DNA of 64,000 nt from Mytilinidion resinicola. Taxonomy: Eukaryota > Ascomycota > Dothideomycetes > Mytilinidiales > Mytilinidiaceae. The notes beneath the pieces were generated by a model. It was not told the DNA's origin and did not search any database. It was given only the letters and a program-made list of their open reading frames with translations. The position numbers were made by a program, and so were the translations under genes. Where the stretch lies: the NCBI RefSeq assembly GCF_010093595.1, contig NW_022985443.1, positions 635,345-699,344 of the forward strand, written 5' to 3'. Positions 32,401 to 42,240 of this stretch are shown piece after piece (position 1 is the first letter of the stretch; each line of letters starts with the position of its first letter).

Positions 32401-34261
32401 GTACTGGTTCTGCTAGTGTGTATGCGCAGTTACCTCTTATCGACAAATCGATATGTATCATTGGTTTTAATAGCCCGTATCTTAAAAAAGGTGTCGTAGA
32501 CGGTGCTACAGTCGAAGAAATCGTTGGTGTCTGGGTGGACGAGCTACAAGCGTACCAACCAGAAGGACCCTATGTTCTGAGTGGATATTCCAGCGGCGGC
32601 TATTATGCGTATGAAGCCGCCAAAACACTCATGAATCGTGGCCAATCTGTGGAAACGCTGATCTTGATCGATGTGCCGTCTCGGTCTACCTATGATGCGT
32701 TCCCTGCAGGTGCGCTTGACCTGATCGCTGGCGGTATAGATGTCACAGGCAACGGTAGCAAAGAGACCCCGGCCTGGCTTCTTGACCACTTTCGGACGTC
32801 AATACAAGCAATTCAAGCTTACAGGCCTACGGAAGTGAAGTGTACATCACAGCCAAAATTATATCTGATTTGGGCATCTGAAGGCATAGATGAGCTGAGG
32901 CATGCACTGTTCTCGCAGGACGAGAGCAATCAAGGAATCGAGAAGTTTTTTGCCGGGAATAGAGGCCTTCCGAGGCCTCATGGTTGGACGCAACTCATCG
33001 CTTCGGAGAACATTCGCCTAGCTGCGACATCCGGCAATCACTTCAGTATTCTACATGCCCAAAATGTAAGTGTAAATGGCTCTTTGGTGGTTTCATGCTA
33101 ATTCAACGCTAGGCTAAAATCCTCGGAGAACTGCTGTGTGCAGCGATTATGGGTAAAGACGAGGTCTTCGCAGCTTGGTCTAACCCAGACCACCAGCATT
33201 TGTCAAGACCTCGGTGGCAGCCCGAATACGCAACATCAACTTTAGAACAACTCGGTTCTGCAATGAGCCGCACAGCTTCCGATGTTGAACTTTGTCTTAG
33301 GCAACAGCTGAACACGCTCGTGCATCTCTATGTGCGCCAGGTAGTGACAAGTGTGACTGAAACGGAAGCCCGCAGACTCGAGGCGCATTTCCAGCGCTTT
33401 TACCAATGGGCTCAGCAGAAAGCCCGCGAAACCCAATCCGACGAGATCCCCGACGAGGACATCACATCGCTAGAAGTAGATCTCTCCAGCACTGGCGTCG
33501 ATGGACTCATGTTGAGCCGCATTGGTCACGACATCCTCCCCATCATGCGCGGTCAGAAACAACCGCTGCAGCTGATGCTTCAAGACAAGCTACTGTTCGA
33601 CTACTACCCGCAAAACATCCACACATCGCCATGCTTTCCGCAAATCGAAATTTTCGTCCGGCACTCGCTCGAAACCGCGAAGCAGAAACTCAACATCCTC
33701 GAGGTCGGCGCCGGTACCGGTGGCACCACCAGAGCCGCATTTCGTGCAATCGGAGAGTACGCGAAACAACGAGGTTCCGTAGCAGATCGGGTTCACTATA
33801 CATATACCGACATCTCGGCCGGCTTCTTCAAAGAAGCAAAGGCGCGATTCAAAGACTTCGCCTCAATGATGACATTCCAGAAACTGGACATGGAGACACT
33901 GCCATCGAAACAAAACTTCAAGGTCGGAACCTACGACCTAATAATCGCGAGCCAGTGTTTGCACGCCACGAAGAACATGACGCGCACGATGGAGCACGCT
34001 CGCGAGTTACTAAGGCCAGGCGGAAAGGTGGTCATGGTCGAAGGAACGCGGGAAGCGCTGGACGTATCGTTCATTTTCGGGACGCTGCCGGGCTGGTGGT
34101 TGGGCGAGGAGGAAACGCGACAGCTTACGCCGTGCTTGAGCGTGCCCCAGTGGGATGAGGTGTTGCGTGCTACAGGGTTCAACGGGGCAGAGCTGGTCGT
34201 GCCGAACTGCGATAGTGAGGAGCTGCATACTTTGAGTGTGATTGTAAGCACCGCTGTATAA
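26497..34261 (+). CDS. Non-reducing polyketide synthase, SAT-KS-AT-PT-ACP-ACP-TE-MT
   Basis: Six exons (26497-26789, 26848-27142, 27222-28217, 28267-30675, 30726-33065, 33113-34261) join in frame to 2,493 residues. The first ATG (26497) is followed directly by a second (26500). SAT: GTCVG Cys120 and His252. KS from about 383: TACSSS Cys548, His683, His724. AT: GHSLGEY Ser994. PT: His1321 and Asp1510. ACPs: Ser1679 (GIDSLL) and Ser1799 (GLDSLM). TE: GYSSGG Ser1953 and His2103. Then, after intron 33066-33112, a class I methyltransferase with LEVGAGTGGTT at about 2308, resembling the C-MeT domains of highly reducing PKSs. There is no KR, ER or reductase domain. The enzyme builds, folds and aromatises a polyketide released by the TE. 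All catalytic residues look intact. MT after TE is unusual: known C-methylating enzymes of this class place it before the release domain. Confidence 0.93.
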
Positions 34262-34375
34262 TATCTGGACGGCCGCGCATTTTTCTCTTCGGGGGTGCGA
34301 TACATCAGAGACATAGAATGAGCGGGATGAACAAAAATATCCAAGACCTGCCGTGGAGACTTTCCCCTAACTGTA

Positions 34376-36226
34376 ACGTACTCCACAAGCGAGCGGCCCA
34401 CCCAAGCGAGTGGCCCACCTCACAAGCAAATCGCAACATTAAATGCAAATTGCTCCACAACGCCAATAGATATTAACTTAATACGACCTGCAGTCTAATC
34501 TACAACAATTTCCTTATCTTTTTGACACGTACGAGAGTTATGTCCTGTCTCGCCGCAGCGCCTGCAGCGCGCCTGCTGCCGTGCACTTCCACCCGGGCGC
34601 CTCCTATTTTAACGCATTTCCCCCTCAATTTATTCATTAGCTTCCTTTTGAGCGATTATATTAGAGCCCTGTGCCTTTGTTAGGACTCCTTGCCTCTGAA
34701 TTCGCTTTCTTTTGCGCTCTCTACGCTTTGTGGCGGCCTCATTCGCCTTTTAAAGGCTTGTAACCTGATCGCGCAATAACACAGCCCTATGCATCTGCAT
34801 CTCAGCGCCTCTAACAAGCGAATCAAGCGACTCAAGAATCGCAGTAGGAGAGCTATGTTGATGCATTTGAATGCGATTACGAATCAAAGCTGACTGAGAG
34901 CCTAGCTCAAGAGCATTGCTTGGTGTTTTTAATTCCCATTGAGCCTCCACGGCGGGAGGCGACGGCGTACGAAGCACAACATCAAGCTTTAAGAGCACTA
35001 CCTCTGGATCAAGCGGCACAAGGCCGGCGCCTCGAAAGCTTGCGCAAATATTGCTCTTTGTAAACGAGTTGTCAAATGCTGCTTTAAAAGCTGGTAGGAA
35101 CTCAAGCTTCGTGATGTGGTTGATGTGGTTGCGCGCTAGATCCTCAATTTGGCGACTGTACGCTTTTTTCAACGGCGCAAAACAGCCTACATCAAGCGGC
35201 TGCAATAGATGCGAGGCGTGCGGCGGCATACATAGCGTGATGATATTGTTCTCCTTGCAAAGCTCTTTAAATTCGAGCGAGTTGTGGCTCTCATGACCGT
35301 CCAAAATGAGCAAGCGATATGCGCCTACGGTGCGGTCCTTTGTATGCGTATTGAAATGTTGCAGCCATGCAACACCAAGCTTATTTGTCGTCCAGCCGTT
35401 GTCGCTTACTGCTATAGCCCAGTCTGGCGGTATATCGCTGCCCTCGTACCATGCAGAGAGGTGGTATTTGCCCGCAAGGATGATGAACGGCGGGATTGCC
35501 CACCCACAAGCGTTGATGGCCTTGATTACGGTGGCCCACTCGCGATCGCCTGGTTGTATAGCTTTTGGTCGATTCCGTCTCTCGGAGCCTGTAACAACTA
35601 CTCCTGTTGAGATAACACCTATCTGGAAGCCGGTTTCATCAAAGTTATAGGAGTCGTCATCCGTAATACCGTACTTCGCCTTTGTATTGCGCACAAGCTC
35701 AAAACCACGGCGCAATAATCCTTGGATCTTCGCATAGGGCTCTCTGGTGATCGTACTTTCGATTAAACCGTGTTTAAAGCTCATCAGTCCGCTTGACAAA
35801 GTTGTATGGCCAGTTCTTGCCAACCTGGCCGGCACCGCGCTCATTTAGCAGCTTATTGGCCATATCTTGTACAGCGCTCAGCCGCGGTGCAAACCCTCTC
35901 GAATCCAGGTCAATTATATGTTGAATAACAACTAATTCCTCCAGCTTTGTAAGCTTCTTTGAATTGGGCTCGCAATCGCGTCGGGCGGTTGTTCCGGCGC
36001 GTCGTCGTCGTAGGGTTGTTCAGGGGACGTTGTATGTTGCAACAGCGCGTCGCACGCTCTTAAACTGCTTTTTATCGATTGCTGAGATAGCTATGCATAT
36101 CTGGCCTTCTTTTTGAATTGATTGCGTATTGCGTTGTTGAGGCATGGTGGTTGAAAGTTAACGGAGCGCGTTCCGGTGATGAGGTGGGCCACTCGCTTGG
36201 GTGGGCCGCTCGCTTGTGGAGTACGT
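34376..36226 (-). mobile_element. Fot1/pogo-like element, copy B, complete (1,851 bp)
   Basis: Perfect 47-bp terminal inverted repeats (34376-34422 and 36180-36226) beginning ACGTACTCC, each with two 17-bp-type subrepeats. Flanking TA duplications are at 34374-34375 and 36227-36228. The element lies 114 bp downstream of the PKS stop codon, with its transposase on the minus strand. The coding part is broken (see pseudogene). Confidence 0.95.
34496..36145 (-). pseudogene. Transposase of copy B with nonsense mutations and a frameshift
   Basis: Aligned by eye to copy A. The ATG is at 36145 (MPQQRNTQ). Defects are a TGA early in the N-terminal part, CAA to TAA (TGAGCTT-TAA in place of TGAGCTT-CAA), a one-base insertion in the GTGGT(T)TTGAGC segment near 35697-35704, and CAA to TAA near 34755 (VTSL-stop where copy A reads VTSLQ). 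At least two of the stops are C-to-T changes in CpA context, as expected from repeat-induced point mutation. The central DDE part stays open over 34750-35844. It can supply no transposase, but its termini could still be mobilised by copy A. Confidence 0.9.
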
Positions 36227-36228
36227 TA

Positions 36229-37489
36229 TCACTAACTTAACGTCCGTCCCTGGGTGGCGAGAAACCCACCGTGGCGAGAAAAACGATGGGTGCATTAACT
36301 TCTGGCAACTCAGACTCTGCGCACACATCAATATTTCCCACAGTTCTATATAAGTCGAGTACTAGGAGGTATAGCCACCCCTGAACACTCAGAACATCTC
36401 CCACCTAAAAATTACGTTCGCATCGCCGCCTTCGCGCCTGATTTGCGGAGAGCTTCCTTTCATGGCGTAATCGAATTCCGTCGCCACAGCACCACCATCA
36501 AGCACTTATCAATCCTGATGCTCATAAAAGGGCCTTACCCGAGCCTCAGAGCCTCACTACCATGCTAGGAAACCGTCATCAGCCTTGTGGCTGCTATCGC
36601 AAGCAAATTCATGCAAGTTTGCCACGCCGATCGGTACCTCCAACCGAAGCGATAGCTAATACCGGCTAGTGCGAAACAGCCCGTACGTCCCACATAATCA
36701 TTACAGTGTAATTTATTTACAGTGGCTGACATCTCCTACAAATGCTGGGAAAATATTAAAATCCAACTCCTGAGCAATAAGAACTTGATAATAGCTTTCT
36801 CTCCCCACGGAGTAAGATACTATTCCAACATTGGCAACGCTATGTAGCTGTGAACCGCAGTGAGAGACCAGATGTGCGACCAAAAGAGCGGCGGCAAGAG
36901 ATACCAACAGATCACGTGATAACAAAGCGAACATAATAGCGTTCCTAGTCATTTAATTATAGCATTACAACGTCCTATTGCTCCATAGCGCAAGCTTACT
37001 ACTAGTAGGAAATAGCCTCCGGAATATAGAAAGCCAGGACTAAGATTTCTAGGGGCATAGCAGCGATCTGGAGAAAATATAGCTCTGGGAGACCCCGCCT
37101 GACGAAGTGCCAGTGTGAACATTTACAGTATATAGTTATGATGTAGCCTAGGTGCATCCTTCATGCATCCTTAGGCTAGGTGCTATTCGCAGGCGAGAAG
37201 CCTGGGAAGCCTCGACTAGTCACGTGACTCGCTTAGGCCGGGCATATTTCTACCCCTAGCTATCACGATTCCTCGAAGATTCATCTCTCAAAACACCAAC
37301 ATCATCAATTCCATCTACAAGCTCCGTGCCATGCACATATCTCTTGGAGCTAGGGTTAATGCGGAGGCATTTGCCAACATGAATGGCTGTCCTAGCAAAA
37401 AGCTTGATACGATATCAAGTCAAGCTTGGTGATGATGTTACGACAAGTTCGCGAATCTCAACAGTTGGTACACTCAGCCTCTACCAGCT
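36229..37489. other. Intergenic; short fragment related to sequence at 40.3 kb
   Basis: About 84 bp at 36910-36993 (from ATCACGTGATA to GCGCAAG) aligns with 40300-40383 at roughly two-thirds identity, with mainly transition differences, and is probably an old repeat. A frame at 36713-36952 (-) crosses it, but I do not consider it a gene. Nothing else is recognised. Confidence 0.4.
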
Positions 37490-39190
37490 TCAACCAAAGC
37501 GCCAACCCATGATCTCATCAAGAATGCCCCGTCCTCCTTCCTTCATCTCCTCCTCATTCCCCTCAAGCGGCGTCAAGTCATCCGCCTTCAAAACCAACCC
37601 CAGCGCAAAGACGCCAGACACCGTCATGAACAAACATACCCCCAACCAAGCAAACACGCGTGCAAAGCTAACATCAGCAACAAGTCTCGGGTCCGCCGGA
37701 TAGCCCTTGTATACCGGCCCCTTGTTATCGAAGCTATGACTTAGCATATCCCACGCGCCGAGGTAACCTTGGTGGACGATGCCACTAACGTAGTTATCGA
37801 TGTTGTTGAAAGTCGGCAGCTGCGACGCGTTCGACACCGCAAGCATGGTCATTAGATCGGGCAGCAGCCAGATAGCCTCCTGCGTCCATGAGTTGGCCTC
37901 GTACACCACGTCTTGGATCGGCGTCACGTCCTCGACGATGCGGGGGGCGATGTATGTGGCGCGGCTGCTCGTCGTCACGCCTGCAGTGAAGTCGATCTTG
38001 CCGAGCAGAAAGCAGTTCTCGTCGGCGGAGGTACTGCGCGTGGTCTCTAGAAGGTAAGGTAAGGGACTTATGTCGCCGAATATCGTGTTGGGGAGCTTAG
38101 CACAGGGCGGGTCTGTGTAGTCCTTGCCATAATGTCGCCGGGCGATCATGAGGGCCACTGTCATGGTGCCGGAGAATTTGTTGGCAGGTGGTGGCTGATC
38201 AGTGGTAGCTGGAGATTTCCGCAGATTGTTCGTGTCGTACACGAGCGTAACGCCTCCACGATAATATCCGAACGGATCGTCGCCGACCAAGGTCAGATCA
38301 TCGCCGCTGATGGACCACTCGTTCCCAGTCACCTCGTCCTCGTTGCGATACCAGCGAATGCTGTTGATATTGATGCACGGAAGAGTTGCGTCGACTACGA
38401 CCGAGTGCCGGGGTAGCCCGTCGTCATTGACAACATGGCGGCATCCGTTTCCCAGCAGCGACTTGCCTTGGGCGTCCACGGTGGATGTGTCCGCCCAAGC
38501 CAAGTTAGCAAACCCTGCCGCAGCCCTCAGGTATGCCTTCTTATCGAAAGACCCTTGGGCGTTGTACCAATACCAGGCGCTGAAGTCTGCCGTCGGGTCA
38601 ACCGAACTCAGGGAGGTGGCCTCCTTGGAAATATGAAAGGCCGCATTCCAGTTGACTGCGCCAGTCAGGATAGGGCTGATGAAGGCTTGGATAAAGACGG
38701 CGACGACTGCAGCCGATATCGTCCAACCGGGGAAATCTCTCGGTATATACTTCAGACTCTGGAACCCAGGTGGTAAACGCCATCGGATCATCTTCGACAC
38801 CGTGGCAGGGGACGCGCTCTTCCGGGTTAACATATTTCGGCCAAAGGCCCATAAGACGATAGTAGACCACGCGCCAACAATGACCTTGATGACTACCAGG
38901 GCGACGGAAACCAGCGTTGTTATGTCGCCAACTCGAAGAAGTAGCTTGCCTTCGACATGATGTGGGCTCGACTCGTCTCCTGCCTGGTATCCGTCTAGGG
39001 CAAGTGCCATGGCCAACGCAAGTGCGACGCAACACGCTCCGTGGAATAACAGGATGATCCACGCCTTTGCGGGTGGGGGGAATCTTCGCTTGCTCTCTTG
39101 AGTGCTGGTAGGTGACTCTGAAAGGGCCGTTGTCTCTGTCACCGGCAACTGCTGCTCGGAAACATCGTGGAGAGCGGCTTTGGCGTCCAT
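37490..39190 (-). CDS. Multi-pass membrane protein of unknown function
   Basis: A single exon of 566 codons. The N-terminus is hydrophilic (Ser/Thr/Pro-rich). Three hydrophobic segments follow at about 42-65, 88-115 and 155-175, then a roughly 340-residue loop with paired cysteines and aromatic residues, and a fourth segment at about 518-540 before a short acidic tail. This layout (TMs, large extracytosolic domain, TM) recurs in fungal hypothetical membrane proteins; I do not recognise a function. Codon use is GC-rich and ordinary. It is separated from the PKS by transposon copy B, so cluster membership is doubtful. Confidence 0.85.
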   Translation of the reverse strand: MDAKAALHDVSEQQLPVTETTALSESPTSTQESKRRFPPPAKAWIILLFHGACCVALALAMALALDGYQAGDESSPHHVEGKLLLRVGDITTLVSVALVVIKVIVGAWSTIVLWAFGRNMLTRKSASPATVSKMIRWRLPPGFQSLKYIPRDFPGWTISAAVVAVFIQAFISPILTGAVNWNAAFHISKEATSLSSVDPTADFSAWYWYNAQGSFDKKAYLRAAAGFANLAWADTSTVDAQGKSLLGNGCRHVVNDDGLPRHSVVVDATLPCININSIRWYRNEDEVTGNEWSISGDDLTLVGDDPFGYYRGGVTLVYDTNNLRKSPATTDQPPPANKFSGTMTVALMIARRHYGKDYTDPPCAKLPNTIFGDISPLPYLLETTRSTSADENCFLLGKIDFTAGVTTSSRATYIAPRIVEDVTPIQDVVYEANSWTQEAIWLLPDLMTMLAVSNASQLPTFNNIDNYVSGIVHQGYLGAWDMLSHSFDNKGPVYKGYPADPRLVADVSFARVFAWLGVCLFMTVSGVFALGLVLKADDLTPLEGNEEEMKEGGRGILDEIMGWRFG

Positions 39191-39460
39191 GTTCTTGGAA
39201 GAATAGCGATGCGGACTTTTATCTCTTCAATAATAGATGCTGCTGTGTTTTTAGCAGAATGAAGACTCAGGCTACATACTTATCTATATGGGTCCACCAT
39301 TTGGACATCTAGATGCCCATATCCAGCACACCACCAGCTCACCAAGGCAAGATCTTCGCCATCCCTAGACGTCGGCCAGACAGTGCAAAGGTCGGGTAAG
39401 ACGGGGTCGTTGGGCGTAGCTCGCAGAATCTTGATATGTAGTTATGGACCGATGCTCGCC

Positions 39461-39781
39461 GAAGCGAGCTGCTTCCTCTCAGCCAGATATTCATGTTGGT
39501 GGAGACCAGTAAGCGCTCATTGGCTGGCGCATACATTCAGCTCAACGCATGTAGCGCCACACTTCCGCAAACGTCTTTGACAGCTGTCAGCCCACCTAGC
39601 TTCCGGTCAAGGTGGGGGCGGATAACAGCCTGCCCTGGAGGTTATACCCCACTACAATAGAGAGAGCTGAAAGATGAAGCGAAGCGAGCTGCTTTCTCTA
39701 CGCCAGATATTCATATTGGTGGGGAGTAGTGAGCGCTCATTGGCTGGTGCATCGAACTACATTCAGCTAGATGCATGTAGC
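39461..39781 (+). repeat. Degenerate direct repeat, about 95-101 bp units
   Basis: Units at 39461-39555 and 39681-39781 both start GAAGCGAGCTGCTT, share CCAGATATTCAT(G/A)TTGGTGG and GCGCTCATTGGCTGG, and end GCATGTAGC. They differ by scattered substitutions and a small insertion, so this is an older duplication. Just upstream of two MITEs. Confidence 0.8.
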
Positions 39782-39831
39782 AAGCGAAACGGACAAGGTC
39801 CCACGGAAATAATTTGCTGTTTTAGTTGATA

Positions 39832-40035
39832 CAGGATCTCTTTGCGTCCGGTGACCTAGCGCGAAAACTGAGTCGATCCCGGTAAGCCGCCTTTTCTGGG
39901 CTAATGTTGAACTAGCTTGAAGATCGATTGGCTAGGAGGCTGCTATTCCACCTTAAAGGCGTCCGGAAATGCTACCCTTTTCAGTAATTTGTAGCTTGAT
40001 TTTAGCGCTTGGTTATCGGACGCAAAGAAGTCCTG
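39832..40035. mobile_element. MITE, 204 bp, first of an adjacent pair
   Basis: Terminal inverted repeats of about 25 bp beginning CAGGA and containing TCTTTGCGTCCG, with TA duplications at 39830-39831 and 40036-40037. There is no coding capacity. The interior shares blocks with the next element (CTGAGTCGATCC, a GGCTAGGAGGCTGCT-like block), so both derive from one family despite different ends. Confidence 0.85.
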
Positions 40036-40087
40036 TAGTGGCAACGCCACGTGGTCGTGTGTATTCGCACGGAATGTGGTATTATTA

Positions 40088-40290
40088 CAGCCTCTCTTCA
40101 CGGCCGGTGGTCTAGCGCTAAACTGAGTCGATCCTGGTATACCTCTTTTCTAGGCTAGTACTTAGCCGGCTTGAGGATTGATAGGCTAAAAGGCTGCTTT
40201 CCCCCCCTAAAGGCACCTAGAGCTGTTCCCTTATACGGTAAGTTTGTGGCTTGATATTAGAGGGTGACCACCGGGCGTGAAGAGAGGCTG
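40088..40290. mobile_element. MITE, 203 bp, second of the pair
   Basis: Terminal inverted repeats of about 25 bp, CAGCCTCTCTTCACG..., nearly perfect, with TA duplications at 40086-40087 and 40291-40292. Non-coding. Internally related to the neighbouring element 52 bp upstream, with different outer TIR sequence. Confidence 0.87.
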
Positions 40291-40584
40291 TACCGAGCAA
40301 TCACGTGATATCAAACTGAATATGAACGCGCTCCCATACATTCAACTATACTATTGTAATGCCCTCCTGCTCTATACCGCAAGATAGCTCGAAGACGGGG
40401 ACAGCACCAACTATATTTCCGGGAAGACAACACGATCCGTAGAATGTATGGGCCAGCGAATCCCGCGAAGATTGAAGGCCAAGTTTTCCTCTTGCTTCAC
40501 GATAAACCAGGAAGTCGGTACCCGATGCACTTATATATCGTGCTATAGGAGTGAGTTTCTTAAACAAACAACCAGAACTCTTCA

Positions 40585-41109
40585 ATGCCAACTCCGTTTC
40601 TTTTTCTCAGCCTCTCAGCCGCACTTGGCAAAAAGGGCTCATCTCTTCAGTATCGAATCCCTGTTGCGGATAAGGAGGAATCACCCGAGTCAGGCAACGT
40701 CACGCGTGCGACGACGCAGAGCAAGATTATCTGCGAGAGCCTACTAGCAGTGATACGCGCATATTATGCCGTGATGGAAGCAATGGAGAACGGATCTACG
40801 ACAGGCGCGGCTTCTTTCGCTATGGCATTGAAGAGCAATATGGGCCAATTCAACAATTATATGGGTATACTTGCGCATAACGCCGGTCGAAGGCCATTCA
40901 TAACTGAGAATGGTTATGTTGGCGTTGGTCCAAACGGTTTGAAAGAAGGGGATGAAGCTGTAGTAGTTCTCGGTGCCGCAGTGCCCTATGTTCTGAGGAC
41001 CGAAAGTACCGGGAGACGGATCCTTATTGGTGACGCCTACATTCATGGCGTGATGGACGGTGAGCTTCTGGAGGGGAAGCCAACAGTTGAAGTTTTTGAG
41101 CTGGTGTAA
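40585..41109 (+). pseudogene. C-terminal remnant of a HET-domain (heterokaryon incompatibility) protein
   Basis: A 174-codon frame. Its second half (GRRPFITENGYVGVGPNGLKEGD, then VPYVLR and YIHGVMDGE, written here in parts) is the conserved tail that follows the HET domain in many fungal incompatibility proteins (GR.F..T..GY.GLGP, low/high PGD, V..LFGA..P..LR...G....G..Y.HG.MDGE). The HET domain itself is absent: upstream lie MITEs and a diverged repeat. It could be a short expressed paralogue, but a truncated gene is more likely. Confidence 0.7.
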
Positions 41110-41520
41110 TGGGAAAGCAAGAGCTCCTCGGTGCAATGCTGCTGATTTGGTTGATGAGAGCCAGGCATTAGACGCAGCGTAGTTGAGGTAGCAAAGCAAA
41201 TCATCCCTCCCTAAGTCGCCACGGCTCTCCCGATGGCCTTGTCAGCGGCGTTTAGATTCTCATCCATAATCGCCCCTCATCAATCCTACGAATATTTGTC
41301 TGCGATGTCCTCTGCCTATACTCGGCATGGTTAAAGAAGCGTCTGGTTAGAACCGGGTTGGAGTGGCTTTGACTGGCTAAGAATGAAAGGATCAATCCTA
41401 ATGTAAGGATTTGCAGTAGTCACAGACCAGGTTGATACGCGGATTTGGTATAACTGGCGCCGGCCTAGTGTTCTCTTTTTACAGTCAACTACCCGCGAGA
41501 ACCATTTTAGCATGTCAACA
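41110..41520. other. Intergenic, nothing recognised
   Basis: Convergent 3' flanks of the HET remnant and the M24 peptidase gene. No repeats or RNA genes were seen. Confidence 0.5.
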
Positions 41521-42240
41521 TTAGTCCACTGTGAGGAGTTGCTCGTAAAACGCGCCTATCTCGCGCTCGCGGTCCACAAGATGGATCTCCAGAATCCAGT
41601 GCCGCTTCTTCCCATTACCATCGACACGGCTCATCCGTTCCTGATTTCCCTTGGTGATGTATAGCGTGATCTTGTCGTTCGGAATACGTTCATGAGGGAA
41701 TAAGCCAACTAGATGTCCAGCAATCTGGCCGCCGAACTCCCACCCAGCTTCCTTGGCCAAATCGCAGGCGATACCATACAGCTGATCGCCCGTCATATCC
41801 GGGTCATCCAGGAAGCGGGCCTTGACCGCATCCCATACAGGCTCAAGCGAGTCGCGCAGTTTCTTCTTGGTGGGGTCGTCTCCGAGTACGAACGTGCGCC
41901 CAAAGTCGGCTTCCCACGCCTCGAATACCGGGCCTAGATCGACAAAGAGGATGTCATCGGGCTGGATGATGCGGTCCGGAGGGTTTTCGGCATAGGGCTT
42001 CAAGGTGTTGGGCCCGCTTCTGACAACCCGTTTGTGCCAGTGCGTACGGACGCCGTGGCGTTTGTTGCCAAGATCATGAATCTCGTTGCTCAGGGTTTTT
42101 TCGGTGATGCCGGGGCGAATCAGATCTCGTTCAATTTCCTCGAAGAGCCGGAGGGCCTTGGTCTGTGCATCCAGGAGATAAGCGGCCCGTTCGTGCTCCT
42201 CGGTGCTCGCAATGTCTTTACTCGCGACGTCGGTGGCCAT
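41521..42240 (-). CDS. M24-family metallopeptidase (Xaa-Pro aminopeptidase-like fold)
   Basis: A single exon, 239 residues. The pita-bread metal ligands are visible: Asp101 (FVDLGP), Asp112 (EADFGRT), His176 (AGHLVG) and a Glu in the C-terminal LEIHLVD. It is shorter than classical aminopeptidase P because the N-terminal creatinase domain is missing, as in many stand-alone fungal and bacterial M24 proteins. Substrate unknown; some members are not peptidases. It starts at ATG 42240 with no introns. Confidence 0.88.
   Translation of the reverse strand: MATDVASKDIASTEEHERAAYLLDAQTKALRLFEEIERDLIRPGITEKTLSNEIHDLGNKRHGVRTHWHKRVVRSGPNTLKPYAENPPDRIIQPDDILFVDLGPVFEAWEADFGRTFVLGDDPTKKKLRDSLEPVWDAVKARFLDDPDMTGDQLYGIACDLAKEAGWEFGGQIAGHLVGLFPHERIPNDKITLYITKGNQERMSRVDGNGKKRHWILEIHLVDREREIGAFYEQLLTVD

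Noticed and set aside
33406..34158. Plus-strand 250-codon frame, rich in Arg/His
   Set aside because: Out-of-frame reading of the methyltransferase exon of the PKS.
33149..34261. Methyltransferase as a separate gene starting at ATG 33149
   Set aside because: The frame is open upstream to a good 3' splice site at 33111-33112, and the intervening residues complete the TE C-terminal helix, so fusion to the PKS is the simpler reading. It remains the main alternative.
37131..37185. Possible inverted repeat TAGCCTAGGTGCAT...ATGCATCCTTAGGCTA
   Set aside because: Pairing is imperfect, no target duplication is visible and the segment is too short to support a mobile element.
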